DNA from: Candidatus Gerdarchaeota archaeon
GTDB lineage: Archaea; Asgardarchaeota; Heimdallarchaeia; JABLTI01
Assembly: GCA_016840945.1 (NCBI GenBank)
Contig: JAEORJ010000065.1
Span: forward strand, 1-46,375
Direction of reading: 5' to 3'
DNA: 46,375 nucleotides
In this document: positions 44,413 to 46,375 of the stretch, one piece after another
How the letters are laid out: each line of letters begins with the position of its first letter
How positions within the stretch are numbered: the stretch's first letter is position 1
The notes under the pieces: generated by a model
What the model saw: only the letters and a program-made list of their open reading frames with translations
Databases searched by the model: none
Told to the model about the DNA's origin: nothing
Translations under genes and position numbers: made by a program

Positions 44413-45309
44413 ATGAATGTCGATAAAATAACTAATAAAGTGTTATTATTCACGTTTGATGATCTATCTACAGAGAATATGCCTTGTCCGACCAATGTTT
44501 TAGCTATAAATGGTGAGAAGCATATCTTTGTATGTGATACCTTTTTAGGACCTGAAGTAATGGAATTAGTGAAGCAAGAGATTAGCAAAAATTTTGAGAA
44601 GAAACCAATTATTGTTTTTAATTCACATTACGATTGGGATCATCATTGGGGGAATTGTGCTTTTACAAATAATACAATAATAAGTCACAAACTAACACGT
44701 GAATTAATCATAAAAGAAGGTGAAAAGTCATTAAAGGAAAATGAGAAGTATAAAAGAGGAGACGTTAAAATTCTCTTACCATCCTTGTTATTTACGGACA
44801 ATTTGATTTATCAAGAAGATAATGTGGAATTTTTCCTTAGCCCGGGCCATACAGAAGATTCAAGTTCTTGTTTTGATAGAACAAGCAAAACATTATTTGT
44901 TGGTGATAATTTAGAAGATCCAATTCCTTATATCAGATCAACACTTGCAGGTGTAAAAAAATATGTTGATACATTGGAAAAATACCAAAAACTAAATTTT
45001 AAAATTCTTATACCTGGACATGGATTTAAATCAGGTAAAGATTTGTTGCAAAGAAATCTTAAGTATCTTAAAGCTTTTCCTGAGCTGCCTGATGAAGTTA
45101 ATATTGACAAGTACGGTAAGCAATATTATCTAGTTCATCTACAGAATTTATCAACCCTTGCAAGTTTATTAGTTGAAGAAGGTAATTTTGCTGATGCAAT
45201 AGCATATAATGAACAAGTAATTATTCTTGGTAAAGATTACTCCTTAATTAATGATGAAACAATAAAACGTTTTGAAAATAAAATAGCTGGGATCAAGAAA
45301 AAAAGCTAA
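44413..45309 (+). CDS. Metallo-beta-lactamase-fold hydrolase with C-terminal helical extension
   Basis: A 298-residue MBL-fold hydrolase. The metal site is altered: the usual HxHxDH reads H72-Y-D74-W-D76-H77 in NSHYDWDHHWGN, so the second His is Asp. Other ligands are H146 in SPGHTEDSSS, D165 in VGDNLED and H203 in LIPGHG. Residues about 210-298 form a TPR-like helical tail (LASLLVEEGNFADAIAYNEQVI). The N-terminal half matches small MBL proteins of unknown substrate that act on esters, thioesters or phosphoesters. The ATG is normal, and it is followed by the anchored unknown gene 21 bases on, probably one transcript. Confidence 0.88.
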   Translation: MNVDKITNKVLLFTFDDLSTENMPCPTNVLAINGEKHIFVCDTFLGPEVMELVKQEISKNFEKKPIIVFNSHYDWDHHWGNCAFTNNTIISHKLTRELIIKEGEKSLKENEKYKRGDVKILLPSLLFTDNLIYQEDNVEFFLSPGHTEDSSSCFDRTSKTLFVGDNLEDPIPYIRSTLAGVKKYVDTLEKYQKLNFKILIPGHGFKSGKDLLQRNLKYLKAFPELPDEVNIDKYGKQYYLVHLQNLSTLASLLVEEGNFADAIAYNEQVIILGKDYSLINDETIKRFENKIAGIKKKS

Positions 45310-45330
45310 TAAAAATAAAGGGTTGAGAAT

Positions 45331-45927
45331 ATGAGGAAATCATATACCTTCTTTGCTGTAATGGGAATAATAATTTTAGGTGCAACAATAACCTCTGAAA
45401 TTCTCATTGTTCATGAGTTGTCAAAAAAGAGCGGTTTGATTTTTTATGATGAAGATATTATTATTTATGTAAATTCAACAATTGCTTATGTTGAAGCAAG
45501 GTATGGTTTAAGAAACTATGATGAACTAACAAATTATTGGATAAATCTACCTTTCGCTTTACAGCCTTGGGATATTAATATAACAGCTAATAACCAATCT
45601 TTAGATTATTCTTGGAAACAAATAGAGATTCATCCAGATTATGGCATATTTCCAGCTATACAGTTTAATATTTACGTTGAGAAAAGTGAAAAAATAGATG
45701 TATTGGTTAGTTATTATCGTAATTTTGATATTGTTACTGTAAATAGCTCTGAAAAAGGATTATTTAGATACATCGTTGGTTCTACTTGGAGCTGGAATAA
45801 TCCTCTGGTTTATTCTCATTTTGAATTATGGCAAGGAATAGGTGAACCACAAACATTATTGGAGACCAGAACTTATAATAATTGGATGCCAACAGATTTT
45901 TTCCTATATTTCTACTTTGATTTATAA
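45331..45927 (+). CDS. Membrane-anchored protein of unknown function
   Basis: A 198-residue protein I do not recognise. One N-terminal helix (about 6-28, TFFAVMGIIILGATITSEILIV) anchors an extracellular domain of about 170 residues rich in aromatics, Asn and Thr, likely beta-structured (YVNSTIAYVEARYG, WSWNNPLVYSHFELWQG). There are no cysteines in it. It lies 21 bases after the metallo-hydrolase gene, with GGGTTGA upstream of the ATG, so it may be a partner outside the cell membrane. No family resemblance was clear. Confidence 0.65.
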   Translation: MRKSYTFFAVMGIIILGATITSEILIVHELSKKSGLIFYDEDIIIYVNSTIAYVEARYGLRNYDELTNYWINLPFALQPWDINITANNQSLDYSWKQIEIHPDYGIFPAIQFNIYVEKSEKIDVLVSYYRNFDIVTVNSSEKGLFRYIVGSTWSWNNPLVYSHFELWQGIGEPQTLLETRTYNNWMPTDFFLYFYFDL

Positions 45928-45975
45928 TGTCTATAAGGGAAGAATTATTTATATGAGAATAAACTAAATAATGCT

Positions 45976-46375
45976 ATGAGTCAAAAAGGGTTTCCGTACG
46001 GTCGGGCAACATTAATCAGTGTGGGTTATTTTACTAATAATCTTACATGGTCTGCTTACAATGCTTTTGTGCCTATCTTTCTTACTTCTAATTTTACCCT
46101 ACTTCTTGGCGAGGATTCACATATAATTAATACCCTCGTTGGTATTGTTATGATTCTTGATAATATTGCCTCTGTATTAATACAGCCCTATATTGGATCA
46201 TTATCTGACAGAACTTGGGTAAATAAATTGGGGCGGAGAATGCCTTTTATAATCATAGGACTTCCATTAGCAGCATTCTTTTTTGGATTTATTGGGACTT
46301 TTCACACTACTCTGTGGGTTTTATTAGTAGCAGTTACAGGATTTAATATTAGTATGGCATTCTATAAATCACCTG
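45976..46375 (+). CDS. GPH/MFS sugar-type transporter, N-terminal part (cut by window end)
   Basis: The frame is open to the window edge, so only 133 codons are seen. Four hydrophobic segments are visible, with the MFS-like loop 2-3 motif GSLSDRTWVNKLGRRMPFIIIG, which resembles the GPH (sodium/sugar cation symporter) and SUT/SLC45-type sucrose transporters, where DRT...GRRxPF is typical. It would import or export a sugar with protons or sodium. ATG 45976 is used; an ATG at 45971 is followed at once by a stop codon in its frame. The remaining three-quarters of the gene lies outside the window. Confidence 0.8.
   Translation, partial: MSQKGFPYGRATLISVGYFTNNLTWSAYNAFVPIFLTSNFTLLLGEDSHIINTLVGIVMILDNIASVLIQPYIGSLSDRTWVNKLGRRMPFIIIGLPLAAFFFGFIGTFHTTLWVLLVAVTGFNISMAFYKSP

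Noticed and set aside
1..46375. tRNA, rRNA, CRISPR, insertion sequences
   Set aside because: Intergenic regions were read for TPsiC-like GGTTCRA with matching stems, evenly spaced repeats and transposase genes; none was convincing. Short tRNA-like strings such as GGTTCAAAC at about 13022 fall inside coding genes.

Overview
The window is about 46 kb of AT-rich, gene-dense DNA that looks archaeal, most likely from an Asgard-type (Promethearchaeota) genome. The placement rests on: TATA-like boxes 25-30 bases before starts; frequent GTG and TTG starts with GGAGG or GGTGA ribosome sites; a formaldehyde-activating-enzyme (Fae) domain, which works with tetrahydromethanopterin; tandem AbrB, HEAT, TPR and LVIVD/SBBP repeat proteins anchored by one C-terminal helix; and double-Cache sensors. 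The lineage call is inference, as there is no rRNA or other marker gene. No tRNA, rRNA, CRISPR array, transposase or prophage gene was seen.

Layout. 1-2900: a MacB/FtsX-like ABC exporter (permease plus ATPase) divergent from a TetR regulator, with an operator-like palindrome between them. 2990-8452: HEAT protein, a half-size HPPD-like dioxygenase domain, peptidase T, and a large surface-anchored SBBP beta-propeller protein. 8527-13610: MFS permease, short-chain dehydrogenase, lysine-rich TPR protein, cytoplasmic purple-acid-phosphatase-like phosphoesterase. 13720-16538: a two-gene operon of an unrecognised 426-residue protein and a fusion of a DapA-family aldolase with an Fae domain; this is the most novel locus. 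16824-19556: two tandem paralogous membrane glycosyltransferases. 19565-22938: orphan N6-adenine DNA methyltransferase, HEAT protein, aldo/keto reductase.

23009-30275 (minus strand): ferredoxin-fused aldo/keto reductase, branched-chain aminotransferase, then two giant secreted LVIVD proteins, one with thrombospondin-3-like calcium repeats, joined with no spacer (TAG then ATG). 30461-37943 (plus): membrane-anchored esterase, then tandem-AbrB regulator, Cache-HAMP-TPR-VWA sensor, Cache-HAMP sensor without an output domain, and SpeA-type arginine decarboxylase. 37970-40932: PEBP and TPR proteins, and a LysA-like decarboxylase that has lost the usual Cys-Glu motif. 41008-46375: small membrane protein, methyltransferase, a 68-residue protein with its own promoter and terminator, an NAD-dependent epimerase, a variant metallo-beta-lactamase-fold hydrolase, an anchored unknown, and the start of a GPH/MFS transporter cut by the window edge.

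How the genes work together. The clearest functional units are the TetR-ABC exporter, the aldolase-Fae operon (a possible way to cleave a hydroxy-oxo-acid and capture the formaldehyde released), the AbrB-Cache-Cache signalling operon, and the LVIVD surface pair. Across the window, gene ends carry perfect or near-perfect stem-loops followed by T-rich DNA, several folding around the stop codon itself. That is more hairpin terminator structure than is usually described for archaea.
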